NCBI GenBank assembly: GCA_035526665.1
Contig: DATLBY010000211.1
Coordinates: 1-7,156 of the forward strand
Length of the DNA stretch: 7,156 nt
From: DATLBY01 sp035526665
GTDB lineage: Bacteria > Acidobacteriota > Terriglobia > Bryobacterales > Bryobacteraceae
Direction of reading: 5' to 3'
The position numbers and the translations under genes are program-made. The notes below the pieces were generated by a model. That model had not been told where the DNA came from and ran no database searches. It saw nothing but the letters and a program-made list of their open reading frames with translations. How positions within the stretch are numbered: position 1 is the stretch's first letter; each line of letters starts with the position of its first letter. Positions 1 through 6,036 of the stretch are shown here, piece by piece.

Positions 1-1242
1 CGCATCCGGATCGGTCTAATCGGCTGTGGCGGCCGGGGGCGCTATGTCGCAAAGAACATGCGCGACTCACCCGGAGTCGAGTTTGCCGCCGTCTGCGATG
101 TGCATGAACCTACTTTGGCAGCAGCGCGCTCCTGGGCCGGGCCTGACGCCGCATCTTTGCGGGATTTTCGCAAGTTGCTGGAGCGGAAAGATCTGGATGC
201 GGTCCAAATCTCTACTCCGGATCACTGGCACGCGCTCATGACCGTGATGGCGTGTGAGGCGGGTAAGGACGTCTACGTGGAGAAGCCGCTGGCGCACAAT
301 ATTCGCGAAGGCCGCGCCATGGTGGAGGCTGCGCGCAAATACAATCGAATCGTGCAGGCGGGGACGCAACAGCGGTCGGCCACTCATTTCCCGGAAGTCG
401 CGCGCATCATTCAAAGCGGGCAACTCGGTAAAGTTCATTTCGTGCGTGTCTGGAATTTCACCAACATGCTGCCGAACGGCATCGGCAAAGCGCCGGACTC
501 TGAGCCTCCGGCCGGCCTCGATTGGGACATGTATCTGGGACCTGCGCCCAAGGTGCCGTTCAATCCGAAGCGGTTCCAAGCCACCTTTCGATGGTTTTGG
601 GATTACGCCGGCGGCACCATCACGGATTTCGGGACCCATCGATTCGATACCGTGCACCAGATCATGGGCGTGGATAAACCGCGGACAGTGGCTGCGAGCG
701 GTGGCCGGTTCCAACTGGATGACGCCGGGCAAATGCCGGACGTGCTCCAGGTGACCTACGAATACCCCGGCTTCGTCATGAGCTATGAAGCCTGCAATAT
801 CAGCGCGCATGGTCTGGGAGGGCGCACGCCGGGAATGAAGTATTACAACGCCCGCGGAGCGGAAGACCGTCCTCACGGAATGGCATTTTATGGCTCGAAT
901 GGTGCCCTCTTTGCCGATCGCATCGGCTTTGAAATCTATCCGGATAACGATTTCATCGCGCGGCGTCACGAGAACACGACCGACGCGACGGCTCTGCATA
1001 CCAGAAAATTCGTGGATAGCCTGCGGACGCGCAAAGCCTCCAACGCGGATGTGGAGGTGGGGCACCGCTCTACAATCGTGGCGCACCTTGGCAATATTGC
1101 CTATAAGACCGGCCAAAAGCTGCACTGGGATGCGGAGAAAGAGGACTTTGTCAATGTTCCTGAAGCCAGCAGCCTTTTATCCCGCCAGGCACGCAAGCCG
1201 TGGGATCTGATCCAGCCGGCAGCCGTGGGCATGAGAAAATAA
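1..1242 (+). CDS. Gfo/Idh/MocA family NAD(P)-dependent oxidoreductase, 5' end missing
   Basis: The reading frame is open from the first base, so the start lies upstream; 413 codons are visible. It opens with a Rossmann beta strand and dinucleotide-binding loop (IGLIGCGGRG, first 13 codons). The family's catalytic-lysine motif EKPL follows (Glu at 280-282, Lys at 283-285), and then the DFGTHRFD segment (about 625-648), matching the usual D-x-G-x-H-x-x-D substrate-site motif. Members oxidise or reduce a hydroxyl of a sugar, inositol or sugar derivative using NAD(P). The substrate here cannot be read. In Acidobacteria and Planctomycetes many relatives carry a Tat signal just before this Rossmann strand; whether this one does is not visible. 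It ends 7 bases before the HAD gene, so it probably belongs to the same operon, although these oxidoreductases are so abundant in such genomes that the functional link is uncertain. The in-frame ATG at 58 lies after the Rossmann loop and is not the true start. Confidence 0.93.
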   Translation, partial: RIRIGLIGCGGRGRYVAKNMRDSPGVEFAAVCDVHEPTLAAARSWAGPDAASLRDFRKLLERKDLDAVQISTPDHWHALMTVMACEAGKDVYVEKPLAHNIREGRAMVEAARKYNRIVQAGTQQRSATHFPEVARIIQSGQLGKVHFVRVWNFTNMLPNGIGKAPDSEPPAGLDWDMYLGPAPKVPFNPKRFQATFRWFWDYAGGTITDFGTHRFDTVHQIMGVDKPRTVAASGGRFQLDDAGQMPDVLQVTYEYPGFVMSYEACNISAHGLGGRTPGMKYYNARGAEDRPHGMAFYGSNGALFADRIGFEIYPDNDFIARRHENTTDATALHTRKFVDSLRTRKASNADVEVGHRSTIVAHLGNIAYKTGQKLHWDAEKEDFVNVPEASSLLSRQARKPWDLIQPAAVGMRK

Positions 1243-1249
1243 GAAGAAA

Positions 1250-2080
1250 ATGATTGAAATAATTCGTCAGGGCGTCTCCGCCGGCCGGGCGCGAGTGGCG
1301 CTTTTTGATTTCGATGGCACTCTCTCCACCATCCGGTCCGGCTGGATGGACGTAATGGTTCCGATGATGGTAGAGCTTCTGGCGGAAACCAAATCGGGCG
1401 AAAGCGAAGAGCAGCTCCAAACGGTGGTGGAGGAGTTTGTCGGCCGCCTCACCGGCAAACAGACCATGTACCAGATGCTGGAGCTGGCCGAAAATATCGA
1501 GAAGCGGGGCGGCAAGCCTCTTGAAGCTCTCGAATATAAAAAGATGTACCTCGACCGGCTCTGGGTGAAGATTGAAAGCCGCATTGACGACCTGAAGCAG
1601 GGGCGTGTCTCACCGGAAAAATACCTGGTCCCCGGATCGCGGCGGTTGCTCGAGGGTCTGAAAGCGCGGGGCATCAAGATGTATCTTGCCAGCGGCACCG
1701 ATCATGCCTACATGGCGGAGGAGGCCCGGCTGCTGGATGTCACGCAGTACTTTGAGGGAGTTTTCGGAGCGCTCGATGACTACAAGAGCTTTTCGAAAGC
1801 AATTTTGATTCAGCGCATCATCGCCTCCGCGGAATTCAGCGGCGATCAGTTCCTGGGATTCGGCGACGGCTATGTGGAGATCGAGAACGTGAAGCAGGTG
1901 GGCGGCGTAGCGGTAGGCGTCGCCAGCGCGGAACCGGATTGCGCTGAGGTGGACGAGTGGAAACGGCAAAGGCTCGTAGGCGTCGGCGCCGACTTCATTG
2001 TTCCCAATTTTCTGAATCACGATCAGCTGTTTGATACTCTCTTCCCCGCGACAAAGAGTACGCCGGTGGTGACCGGGTAG
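1250..2080 (+). CDS. HAD-superfamily phosphatase
   Basis: A 276-residue HAD hydrolase, probably acting on a sugar phosphate. Motif I is DFDGT (residues 20-24; nucleophile Asp20, acid/base Asp22). Motif II is the SGT of YLASGTDH (Ser148), motif III is Lys183, and motif IV is GFGDGYVEIE (Asp206 and Glu210). Glu stands where many relatives have Asp; this is allowed in the superfamily. Between motifs I and II lies a long, mostly helical insert (about 35-125), consistent with a C1-type cap, which suggests a small phosphorylated substrate. No signal peptide is seen, so it should be cytoplasmic. The ATG at 1250 has a weak purine-rich stretch (AGAAG) just ahead, and the family core begins by residue 15, so the start is reasonable. 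Lying in a cluster with a GmhA-like isomerase and an HldE-like kinase, it could play the role of GmhB (heptose bisphosphate phosphatase), but it does not look like canonical GmhB, which lacks such a cap. The specific substrate is inference. Confidence 0.88.
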   Translation: MIEIIRQGVSAGRARVALFDFDGTLSTIRSGWMDVMVPMMVELLAETKSGESEEQLQTVVEEFVGRLTGKQTMYQMLELAENIEKRGGKPLEALEYKKMYLDRLWVKIESRIDDLKQGRVSPEKYLVPGSRRLLEGLKARGIKMYLASGTDHAYMAEEARLLDVTQYFEGVFGALDDYKSFSKAILIQRIIASAEFSGDQFLGFGDGYVEIENVKQVGGVAVGVASAEPDCAEVDEWKRQRLVGVGADFIVPNFLNHDQLFDTLFPATKSTPVVTG

Positions 2081-2084
2081 CCGA

Positions 2085-3047
2085 ATGCCGTCCCGGTACG
2101 AGATTTTCGACCGCTCGCGACTTCACATCAAGCCCCTTGCCGATCGGGTCCATGATTTGCACGTGGATCATTGGATGCGGCTGGAGGATACTGCGCCGCC
2201 ATTCGAGGATCCGGCCCTTCCGGTCCTGGCGCAGCGTCTCTCAGCGGCGCGCGAAAACAAGGCGGCCTGCGTATTGATGATGGGGGCTCACGTTCTGCGA
2301 GCCGGCGTCAATCGTCATATCATCGACTTGCTGGAGCGCGGCTTCATCGATCACATTGCCGTCAATGGCGCCGCCGCCATCCACGATTACGAACTCGCGC
2401 GCATCGGAGCGACCACGGAGAGTGTCGCAAAGTATATCCGGTCAGGCGAATTTGGCCTGTGGCGCGAGACCGGGGAGCTGAATGACTGGATTACCGAAGC
2501 GGCCGCTACCAACCTGGGGATGGGCGAGAACATCGGCCGGCGCATCGAGAGCTCCAACTACCCATATCGCGAGCTGAGTGTGTTCGCTGCCGCCTACCGC
2601 GCCGGCGTGCCCCTGACCGTTCATGTGGGCATTGGTTATGACATTCTGCACCAGCACCCGAATTGTATTGGGGCTGCGGTCGGCACCGCCAGCTACCGCG
2701 ACTTTTTAATCTTCGCGCGTACCGTGGAACGGCTGGAGGGCGGCGTTCTCCTGTCATTTGGATCGGCAGTCATGGCGCCCGAAGTGTACCTCAAAGCGCT
2801 TTCGATGGCACGGAACGTCGCGCACCAGCAGCAGCGGGAAATCCGGCGGTTTACGACGGCCGTTTTCGATCTGGTCCCGATCGCCGGCGGCGTGCAGGAG
2901 GAGCTTCCCAAGTCCGATCCGGGCTACTATTTCCGGCCCCACAAAACGATGCTCGTCAGGACAGTTGCCGATGGCGGCGAAAGCATCTATATCTGCGGCA
3001 ATCATCGAGCCACATTCCCCGCATTGCGCCGGGAATTGCTGCGATGA
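2085..3047 (+). CDS. Deoxyhypusine-synthase-like protein of unknown function
   Basis: A 320-residue protein. By eye it follows the order of landmarks in deoxyhypusine synthase (DHS), an NAD-dependent Rossmann-like enzyme. GAHVLRAGVNRHIIDLLERG with FIDHIAVNGAAAIHD (67-101) would match the DHS stretch ending TTAGGVEED. VPLTVHVGIGYDILHQH (175-191) matches the substrate-site segment. LEGGVLLSFGSAVM...MARN (217-244) matches the TGMIILGGGVV...LMRNG segment. The FTTAVFDL...YYFRPHK stretch (256-287) falls where DHS has its catalytic lysine in SWGK, making Lys287 the candidate equivalent. True DHS modifies eIF5A in archaea and eukaryotes. Bacteria generally lack that protein and instead use DHS relatives for polyamine chemistry such as homospermidine synthesis, so this need not be a protein-modifying enzyme. 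It starts 4 bases after the HAD stop and overlaps the next gene by 4 bases (ATGA), so it should be co-translated with the sugar kinases. The fold call is moderately sure; the reaction is unknown. Confidence 0.72.
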   Translation: MPSRYEIFDRSRLHIKPLADRVHDLHVDHWMRLEDTAPPFEDPALPVLAQRLSAARENKAACVLMMGAHVLRAGVNRHIIDLLERGFIDHIAVNGAAAIHDYELARIGATTESVAKYIRSGEFGLWRETGELNDWITEAAATNLGMGENIGRRIESSNYPYRELSVFAAAYRAGVPLTVHVGIGYDILHQHPNCIGAAVGTASYRDFLIFARTVERLEGGVLLSFGSAVMAPEVYLKALSMARNVAHQQQREIRRFTTAVFDLVPIAGGVQEELPKSDPGYYFRPHKTMLVRTVADGGESIYICGNHRATFPALRRELLR

Positions 3048-4033
3048 ACGCGCGGGAAATTCTCCACGGCCTGGGACAAATGAGCGCTCTGGTTGTGGGC
3101 GACATCTGTCTTGACCGTTGGTGCACCTACGATCCCGCGTTGAGCCAACCGTCTCGCGAAACGGGCATTCCGCGCACGGCGGTGACGTCCACCGTGGTCA
3201 CGGCCGGAGCGGGCGGGACGGTTGCAAATAACCTGGTTGCCCTGGGAACTGGGCGCGTTACTATTCTCGGCGCAGTGGGCGATGACGGTTCGGGCATGGA
3301 GCTCTTGCGTGCCTTAGCGCGGAACCGAATCTCTGTCGAGTTGACTGTAAAAGCGCCTAACTTCAACACATTTACCTATACCAAACTGATTAACGCGCGG
3401 ACAGGAATGGAAGACTTACCGCGTGTGGATTTTGTCTACAATGCCCCCTTGCCGGCCGATGTCGAGGCGCAGCTGATTCACAGCCTGGACTCCTTTGTGA
3501 ATGCCTTCGATGTCATCCTCGTCTCCGATCAGGCCGAGACGGAGACATGCGGAGTGGTGACACCCCTGATGCGCCAGTGCTTACAGAAGCTGGCTGCCGG
3601 ACACCCCGAGAAGGTGATTTGGGTGGATTCCCGCATGCGCCCGGAACACTTTCGCGGCGTCATCGTGAAGCCCAACCGCGACGAGGCGGAGCAGGCGTGC
3701 TTGCGCCGTTTCGGCCGCGTGGACCTGGGGCTTCTTCACCAGGAGATCGGCGGGGAATTCCTGCTGGTGACCGAAGGTCAGGACGGCGTGGCAGTGGTGA
3801 ACTCCGCCGGCGAGACCCGGGTACCCACGCGGCCTGTCGCCGCGCCCGTAGATATCTGCGGTGCAGGGGACAGCTTCTCGGCGGGCGCCGCCCTGGCCTA
3901 TGCAATCACACGTTCGCCCGTAGATGCCGCCCGCTTCGGCAATATCGTGGCGTCCATAACCATCATGAAAAAAGGAACGGGCACCGCTTCGCCGGAAGAG
4001 GTCCTCGCGGCGGAAGCCTCCTGGCCGGTATGA
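3044..4033 (+). CDS. PfkB-family sugar kinase resembling the HldE/HldA kinase domain
   Basis: A 329-residue ribokinase-fold kinase. The N-terminal strand GDICLDRW (19-26) resembles the GDVMLDRY opening of HldE heptose 7-phosphate kinases. The first PfkB signature is AGAGGTVANNLVALG (54-68), followed by GAVGDDGSG (76-84). A KPN (209-211) and LLVTEGQDGV (240-249) precede the second signature DICGAGDSFSAG (270-281), in which GAGD supplies the anion hole and catalytic base Asp276. It has no C-terminal nucleotidyltransferase domain, so it is kinase only, like HldA rather than bifunctional HldE. The start at 3044 sits within the stop of the previous gene (ATGA), and the frame is open further upstream only because it runs through that gene; the kinase fold begins about 15 residues after this ATG. 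Together with the GmhA-like isomerase downstream, a heptose 7-phosphate or similar sugar-phosphate substrate is plausible but unproven. Confidence 0.88.
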   Translation: MNAREILHGLGQMSALVVGDICLDRWCTYDPALSQPSRETGIPRTAVTSTVVTAGAGGTVANNLVALGTGRVTILGAVGDDGSGMELLRALARNRISVELTVKAPNFNTFTYTKLINARTGMEDLPRVDFVYNAPLPADVEAQLIHSLDSFVNAFDVILVSDQAETETCGVVTPLMRQCLQKLAAGHPEKVIWVDSRMRPEHFRGVIVKPNRDEAEQACLRRFGRVDLGLLHQEIGGEFLLVTEGQDGVAVVNSAGETRVPTRPVAAPVDICGAGDSFSAGAALAYAITRSPVDAARFGNIVASITIMKKGTGTASPEEVLAAEASWPV

Positions 4034-4884
4034 CGGTGCTGGCGATTGACATCGGTGGAACCAAGTTCTCCATGGCAGTATTCGACGGCGACCGGATGGT
4101 GGAGCGCGAATCGCGCGCTACCGAACGTGAAGGCGGCCGCGATTGGATGCTCTCTCAGATTAGCGGGATAGCGGGCGCTTGGCAGAAACGGTTTCCATTG
4201 CAATGCTGTGGGATCGGATTCGGTGGACCGGTAGATTACCCGGCGCAGCGCATAGCCCTCTCGACTCACGTCGGCGGATGGAGCGATACGCCGCTCCCCC
4301 AGGTGATCGCCGGACAGCTTGGCATTCCCGCTTGGATGGACAACGACGCGAATTTGGGCGCTCTGGGCGAAGCATTGTACGGCGCGGGCCAGGGATTCGA
4401 TCCACTTTTTTACATAACTCTATCCACGGGTATAGGCGGCGGAATCATCAGTAAGGGCTACATATACCGGGGCGCCGACTCGTATGCCGGAGAGATCGGA
4501 CACTTGACGATCCGGCCGGACGGGCCGGAGTGTCTTTGCGGCTCCAGGGGCTGTTTCGAGCGAATGTGTTGTGGTCTATGGCTGGAACGGGATCATGGCC
4601 GTACCGCCCGGGATCTGATGGGCATCCCCTCTTTTGTCGAACGCTATGTGGTGGACCTCGCGCTAGGAATCAAATGCTCGATCATGCTGCTCAACCCTGC
4701 CAGAATAGTAATCGGCGGCGGCATTGCCAAGGCCGGAGACAGGCTCTTTACCCCGCTGAAGGCCGAATTACGCCGGCAGATCACTAGCTGGTCGCGGGCC
4801 AGGCTCGATGTAGTGCCGGCGAAACTGGGAGACGACAGTGTGTTGTACGGAGCTCTAGCCCTGGCGCGGCAAGGAAATTTATGA
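4030..4884 (+). CDS. ROK-family sugar kinase
   Basis: A 284-residue ROK kinase (glucokinase/N-acetylhexosamine kinase type). It begins with the phosphate-binding ATP motif AIDIGGTK (5-12). Then come GFGGPVD (63-69), the catalytic segment WMDNDANLGALGE (102-114; Asp106 as base), and LSTGIGGGI (131-139), the second phosphate loop. The ROK zinc site is complete: GEIGH (154-158; His158) with CLCGSRGCFE (168-177; Cys168, Cys170, Cys175). A C-terminal IVIGGGIA (227-233) closes the nucleotide site. It is shorter than the usual 300-320 residues; the helical stretch after the zinc site (about 180-215) appears cut down. Its ATG overlaps the stop of the PfkB gene (ATGA), and its stop overlaps the SIS gene start in the same way. 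The frame is open far upstream through the PfkB gene, but the conserved domain begins at this ATG. The substrate is probably a hexose or a sugar made by this operon; which one is unknown. Confidence 0.9.
   Translation: MTVLAIDIGGTKFSMAVFDGDRMVERESRATEREGGRDWMLSQISGIAGAWQKRFPLQCCGIGFGGPVDYPAQRIALSTHVGGWSDTPLPQVIAGQLGIPAWMDNDANLGALGEALYGAGQGFDPLFYITLSTGIGGGIISKGYIYRGADSYAGEIGHLTIRPDGPECLCGSRGCFERMCCGLWLERDHGRTARDLMGIPSFVERYVVDLALGIKCSIMLLNPARIVIGGGIAKAGDRLFTPLKAELRRQITSWSRARLDVVPAKLGDDSVLYGALALARQGNL
4871..4875 (+). promoter_or_regulatory. Strong Shine-Dalgarno for the SIS isomerase gene
   Basis: AAGGA lies 5 bases before the ATG at 4881 and inside the end of the ROK gene. It is the clearest ribosome binding site in the first operon and settles the start of the SIS gene. 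It suggests that this gene is translated well on its own, not only by coupling. Confidence 0.65.
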
Positions 4885-5438
4885 CCTTTGCGGAAGAATA
4901 CAAAAAAGAACTGATCGCGACAATGGATGAGATCGACCTGACGCAGGTGGAACAGGCGATTGAGTTGTTCAAGGAGGCCCGCGCCCAGGGCCGTCACATT
5001 TTCGTGTGCGGCAACGGCGGCAGCGCGTCCACCGCATCGCACTTTACCTGCGACATGGTGAAGGGCGCCAGCTTCAATCGCCAGACCCGCTTCCGAATCA
5101 TGGCGCTGACCGACTCGCTCCCAACAATGACGGCCTATTCCAACGACGTCAGCTACGACTCGGTCTTTGTGGAGCAGCTAAAGAACTTCGCCCAATCCGG
5201 CGACCTGGTGATGGGCATTAGCGGATCGGGCAACTCTCCCAACGTACTGCGCGCCATGGAGTACGCCAATTCGATTGGGTGCAAGACGATCGCTCTCACT
5301 GGCCGGGATGGGGGCAAACTGGGGCCGCTGGCACATTTGAATATCCAGGTGGCTGTGCCGCACATGGGACGGATCGAGGATGCGCACATGATCGTGTGCC
5401 ACATGATCGGCTACTACTTCATGGATACGGAAAGCTGA
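4881..5438 (+). CDS. SIS-domain sugar-phosphate isomerase, GmhA-like
   Basis: A 185-residue single SIS domain, the size of GmhA (sedoheptulose 7-phosphate isomerase). The phosphate-binding loop is CGNGGSASTASHF (43-55) and the second SIS loop is GISGSGNSPNVLRA (112-125). GmhA binds zinc and catalyses with a His-x3-Glu pair after the first loop and a Gln...His pair near the C-terminus. Here the same spacings hold, but the residues are His54-x3-Asp58 and Glu166-x7-His174 (in RIEDAHMIVCH). Asp and Glu thus replace the usual Glu and Gln. This argues for a GmhA relative, perhaps with a different substrate, rather than an orthologue. It overlaps the ROK gene by 4 bases. Its likely role is aldose-ketose isomerisation of a C7 or similar sugar phosphate in the cytoplasm, feeding the kinases and phosphatase of the operon. 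The family is sure; the substrate is inferred. Confidence 0.88.
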   Translation: MTFAEEYKKELIATMDEIDLTQVEQAIELFKEARAQGRHIFVCGNGGSASTASHFTCDMVKGASFNRQTRFRIMALTDSLPTMTAYSNDVSYDSVFVEQLKNFAQSGDLVMGISGSGNSPNVLRAMEYANSIGCKTIALTGRDGGKLGPLAHLNIQVAVPHMGRIEDAHMIVCHMIGYYFMDTES

Positions 5439-5443
5439 AATAA

Positions 5444-5929
5444 GTGAGCACCCAGCGCACCATGCGGGGCGGCCGCGCGGTTCGCGGCAGTCTTCCTAAG
5501 GGTGATAATGGACGCGCCCTCTGCCGCTGGTGCAGTCTGGAAGTTCCCAAGGGCAGATTGACGTTCTGCTCCGAATGGTGCGTGCACGAATGGAAGCTGC
5601 GCAGCGATTCGGGGTATTTGCGGGAGAAAGTGCTGGCGCGCGACCGCGGCCGGTGTGCTCAGTGCGGGCTCGACTGTGTTTCGGAATGGCATCGCATCAA
5701 GAGGATGCCCTGGCGCCGCCGTACGCTGGCGCTCGCCGAATGGGGCCTGAAGCCGAAGCAGCGCTCCAGTTTATGGGATGCCGACCATATCCTACCGGTG
5801 GCCGAGGGGGGCGGGGAATGCGACCTGGCGAATCTGCGCACGCTGTGCCTGCGCTGCCATCGCTCGGCTACCTTGGACTTGCGCAGGCGCCTGGCGGGCC
5901 GGCGTCCCGCTGCTGAACTTCCCACCTAG
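5444..5929 (+). CDS. Small HNH endonuclease-like protein with extra N-terminal zinc knuckle
   Basis: A 161-residue basic protein. A first cysteine cluster, CRWC (27-30) and CSEWC (42-46), is followed by VHEWKLRSDSGYLR (47-60) and a long basic stretch. The HNH core follows: CAQC (71-74), DADHILPVAEGG (112-123; His115 metal/catalytic), Asn130 of LANLRTLC, and CLRCH (135-139; His139). HNH triad His115-Asn130-His139 and the paired CxxC zinc site are complete, so nuclease activity is plausible. The layout of a CxxC/CxxxC finger, VHEW and an HNH core resembles the HNH domain of eukaryotic ZRANB3 and small bacterial relatives of unknown role. The GTG start at 5444 is 5 bases after the SIS stop with a weak GGAAA ahead; an ATG at 5462 (residue 7) is the alternative and has no better ribosome site. 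It is probably co-transcribed with the sugar genes, yet has no obvious functional tie to them. Confidence 0.85.
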   Translation: MSTQRTMRGGRAVRGSLPKGDNGRALCRWCSLEVPKGRLTFCSEWCVHEWKLRSDSGYLREKVLARDRGRCAQCGLDCVSEWHRIKRMPWRRRTLALAEWGLKPKQRSSLWDADHILPVAEGGGECDLANLRTLCLRCHRSATLDLRRRLAGRRPAAELPT

Positions 5930-5950
5930 CGACTTTTATATTCCTCGCTA
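5927..5950. repeat. Inverted repeat at the end of the HNH gene
   Basis: TAGCGA (5927-5932), which includes the HNH stop codon, is mirrored exactly by TCGCTA (5945-5950) across a 12-base AT-rich loop. It could form a weak stem at the end of the first operon. There is no T-run after it, so it is not a classical intrinsic terminator; it may be chance. Confidence 0.25.
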
Positions 5951-5971
5951 CGTCACGACTTCATCTCGGGC

Positions 5972-6000
5972 TTGCATTTTGGTGTAACACGCTGCATACT
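5972..6000 (+). promoter_or_regulatory. Probable sigma-70-type promoter for the GntR-ABC unit
   Basis: TTGCAT (5972-5977) and CATACT (5995-6000) are separated by exactly 17 bases. They match 3 of 6 and 4 of 6 positions of the -35 and -10 consensus. Transcription would begin near 6007, leaving a leader of about 30 bases before the regulator gene. The box matches are only moderate; support comes mainly from the spacing, the position in the only real intergenic gap, and the overlapping operator-like repeat. Confidence 0.5.
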
Positions 6001-6005
6001 ACACC
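5981..6005. promoter_or_regulatory. Probable YtrA-type operator, GGTGTA-N13-TACACC
   Basis: A perfect 6-base inverted repeat: GGTGTA (5981-5986) and TACACC (6000-6005) with 13 bases between. From memory, Bacillus subtilis YtrA recognises AGTGTA-N13-TACACT, so arm length, spacing and 5 of 6 bases per arm agree. The site covers the promoter spacer and the -10 box and touches the expected start point, so a bound dimer would block RNA polymerase. It lies directly before a YtrA-type gene, implying negative autoregulation. The left arm also forms a small palindrome, GTGTAACAC (5982-5990). The repeat is directly visible; the binding protein is inferred. Confidence 0.68.
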
Positions 6006-6036
6006 TGTGACGCTGTACCTTGGAGCGTGACTCCTC

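Noticed and set aside
67..1125. Long open frame on the minus strand (352 codons) opposite the oxidoreductase
   Set aside because: It lies wholly opposite a gene with clear Gfo/Idh/MocA motifs, shows no recognisable domain, and is the kind of antisense frame expected in GC-rich coding DNA.
2663..3043. Upstream extension of the PfkB kinase frame
   Set aside because: It overlaps the DHS-like gene in another frame, its translation is Arg-rich and low in recognisable motifs, and the kinase fold begins just after the ATG at 3044.
3547..4029. Upstream extension of the ROK kinase frame
   Set aside because: The translation is Arg/Gly/Pro-rich shadow sequence across the PfkB gene; the DIGGTK motif begins right after the ATG at 4030.
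3044..4033. Naming the PfkB gene hldE or rfaE
   Set aside because: The nucleotidyltransferase half of HldE is absent and the substrate is not shown, so only a family-level call is justified.
5927..5950. Intrinsic terminator between the HNH gene and the GntR unit
   Set aside because: The TAGCGA/TCGCTA stem is short, has a 12-base loop, and no T-run follows, so it does not qualify as a rho-independent terminator; kept only as a low-confidence repeat.
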